Shown in pieces: positions 15,903 to 17,146 of a stretch of 17,146 bases of DNA. The position numbers and the translations under genes are program-made. The stretch's first letter is position 1. Each line of letters opens with the position of its first letter. This DNA comes from CAZVWW01 sp964631265 (GTDB taxonomy: Bacteria; Thermotogota; Thermotogae; MWEM01), in the NCBI GenBank assembly GCA_964631265.1, contig CAZVWW010000043.1, forward strand, positions 1-17,146. The letters run 5' to 3'. The notes below the pieces were generated by a model that ran no database searches, was not told where the DNA came from, and saw nothing but the letters and a program-made list of their open reading frames with translations.

Positions 15903-16757
15903 TTAATCATCAGAACTATCCTTCCGACGATTTAAAGGTGCCGGTCTATACCGGCCCGTTGGGCCCTTATACCTGAATTTCCCCTTTGTAAACCATGATA
16001 TCTCGATGGCCTCGACGGGGCATTGATTGATGCATCTCAGGCAGAAGTAGCATTTGTTGTCAAAGGTCACTTTCCCATTTTGAATCGTGATATTGCCTGA
16101 TGGGCAAATCTGTTCGCAAAGCCCGCAGTGGATACACTTCTCCGTCACTCTGAACTTTTTCATAAATATCCATTCAAAGATTGTGAAGGCAAGGCTCATC
16201 AAAGGGGTGACGATGGCATATAGAATCGATCGATGAGGGAGGCTGATGTCCCTTTTTGTGATGGGGGTGTCTTTCAGTTGGTTGATGGTCTCCGTTATGG
16301 ATTGAACAGCGTCAAGCAGCGTTTTTTCTTTGTTATAGTCCGTTTTTAAGACTTTTTCGGCTGTCCCGGAGCCCTTTTTTGTGATCAGCAGCCCGTCGTT
16401 GCCGGGCATGACGAAAGTTTTAGAGCCAACAACACGGCCTCCTTTTTGACTCAGGAGATCCGCTGTCTTTCTCAATGCGTTTCCGGCTTTGTAACCGATG
16501 GTACAAAAGAGATAAATGCCTTTTGCCGATGGAAGTGTCATCCTCTGTGCGTATTTCTTCAGAAAGAGCGGCATCTTATAGCCGTAAACCGGGTATCCGA
16601 ATATCAGGAAATCATAGTCTTTGACCGCTTCGGCGGGAAAGTTTTCAACCGAGACGCACTTAACCGTTTTGATGTTATTCTTCAAACGGTCCTTTATCTT
16701 TTCTGCCACGAATTTGGTGTTGCCGGTACCGCTAAAAAAGAGAATGAGGACTTTCAC
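15903..16757 (-). CDS. EFR1-type flavodoxin-ferredoxin fusion, electron transfer protein
   Basis: This 284-residue protein has an N-terminal flavodoxin domain (FFSGTGNTKFVAEKI at 7-21 binds FMN phosphate; FGYPVYGYKMP follows) and a C-terminal domain with two [4Fe-4S] motifs, CIHCGLCEQICP and CYFCLRCINQCP. A hydrophobic segment (AIVTPLMSLAFTIFEWIFM, roughly 182-200) sits between them and may touch the membrane. The start is GTG, preceded on the - strand by AAAGGCGG. It begins 26 bases after the stop of the upstream GNAT gene, so the two may be co-transcribed. The order and spacing match the EFR1 family (EF-hand/flavodoxin naming aside, its exact partner is unknown). It could feed electrons to iron-sulfur enzymes such as the radical SAM protein at 6902; that is inference. 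Its 5' part has a fossil copy at 8976-9026. Confidence 0.88.
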   Translation of the reverse strand: MKVLILFFSGTGNTKFVAEKIKDRLKNNIKTVKCVSVENFPAEAVKDYDFLIFGYPVYGYKMPLFLKKYAQRMTLPSAKGIYLFCTIGYKAGNALRKTADLLSQKGGRVVGSKTFVMPGNDGLLITKKGSGTAEKVLKTDYNKEKTLLDAVQSITETINQLKDTPITKRDISLPHRSILYAIVTPLMSLAFTIFEWIFMKKFRVTEKCIHCGLCEQICPSGNITIQNGKVTFDNKCYFCLRCINQCPVEAIEISWFTKGKFRYKGPTGRYRPAPLNRRKDSSDD

Positions 16758-16783
16758 AGCTACCGCCTTTCCCGGCCGGTTAT

Positions 16784-17146
16784 CTATTCATTTTCCAGAT
16801 ACCGTCTGATGATCATTCCGTGTGATTTCAACATTCCAAATTGTTCATAAAAGGCCTGAACCGATGGATCACAGGTTAAATCGACACACTGGTAAGGCTC
16901 AAGCATTTTCATCATCCGATTCAGGAGTTCTTTTCCAATACCTCTCCCCCGGTAATCGGGCAGGACCTCAAGCAGGGGAATAAAGGCAAAATTAACCCGA
17001 TCCGTCAACGCCGATACGAACCCGACGATTCTGTTTTCTTCTTCATCGAAGGCCACAACACGGTGTTCACTGTTTTTCAGCGACTGATAATGCTGATCGG
17101 TTGTTAGAGGTTCTTTCCACCCGACAAAGAACCCGTTTAACTGTTC
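16784..17146 (-). CDS. GNAT-family N-acetyltransferase (5' end outside window)
   Basis: The - strand frame stays open to the last base of the window, so the start is missing; at least 120 residues are present. The N-terminal visible part (LNGFFVGWKEPLTTDQHYQSL) is typical of small GNAT proteins, followed by RIVGFVSALTD. The acetyl-CoA motif is LPDYRGRGIGKELL (R/Q-x-x-G-x-G), and CDPSVQAFYEQFGM is the C-terminal GNAT motif with the conserved Tyr. A GTG near 17056 is not the real start, since the protein clearly continues upstream. It lies directly upstream of the flavodoxin-ferredoxin gene. It has a single domain and is unlike the tandem GNAT at 8025. The substrate is unknown. Confidence 0.88.
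   Translation of the reverse strand, partial: EQLNGFFVGWKEPLTTDQHYQSLKNSEHRVVAFDEEENRIVGFVSALTDRVNFAFIPLLEVLPDYRGRGIGKELLNRMMKMLEPYQCVDLTCDPSVQAFYEQFGMLKSHGMIIRRYLENE

Noticed and set aside
1..17146. CRISPR arrays, tRNA or rRNA genes, transposases
   Set aside because: No regularly spaced repeats, no cloverleaf-like or rRNA-like sequence and no transposase motifs were seen on either strand.

Overview
The window looks like a chromosomal stretch of an anaerobic, double-membrane bacterium. The evidence for two membranes is an HlyD-type periplasmic adaptor working with a peptidase-containing ABC exporter. The evidence for anaerobiosis is a flavodoxin/2x[4Fe-4S] protein, a radical SAM enzyme and a cysteine-rich PAS domain of a type common in anaerobes. 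Base composition looks near 50% G+C in most genes. I cannot assign a phylum; Spirochaetota and Desulfobacterota-like lineages would both fit, and this is only a guess.

Region 1 (1-5464, + strand) is a three-gene export operon of the NHLM (nitrile-hydratase-leader microcin) type. It holds the 3' part of an HlyD-like secretion protein, an ABC transporter with an N-terminal C39 leader peptidase, and a second large ABC permease/ATPase. Region 2 (5479-6597, - strand) is an orphan periplasmic substrate-binding protein of the branched-chain amino acid type, without its own permease genes.

Region 3 (6598-8912) is a divergent promoter region followed by a compact A+T-richer cassette: a small radical SAM enzyme, an 88-residue peptide precursor with a Nif11/NHLP-like leader and a double-glycine-like site, a stem-loop, and a tandem-GNAT acyltransferase. 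With region 1 it makes a plausible ribosomally synthesised, modified peptide (RiPP) pathway: precursor, radical SAM maturase, acyltransferase, then leader removal and export. The predicted core is only about 13 residues, has no Cys, Ser or Thr, and ends in its single Lys. That excludes lanthionine, thioether and azoline chemistry and makes a radical SAM plus acylation product the best guess. This is the most novel item in the window.

Region 4 (about 8976-9057) is a short gap that carries a 44-bp fossil of a flavodoxin gene and a good promoter. Region 5 (9092-15743, + strand) is a four-gene signalling operon: a soluble hybrid histidine kinase (PAS-GAF-coiled coil-HisKA-HATPase-REC-REC-REC), CheR, a receiver-less CheB, and a REC-HisKA-HATPase-REC-Hpt kinase. 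There is no methyl-accepting chemotaxis protein, CheA or CheW in view, so CheR and CheB presumably act on something else, perhaps the kinase coiled coil. The operon appears to end at a stem-loop with a T tract near 15890.

Region 6 (15903-17146, - strand) is a GNAT acetyltransferase (5' end outside the window) followed closely by an EFR1-type flavodoxin-ferredoxin gene. The 5' part of the flavodoxin gene is the closest relative of the fossil in region 4, so the signalling operon lies between two same-orientation copies of a 44-bp sequence.
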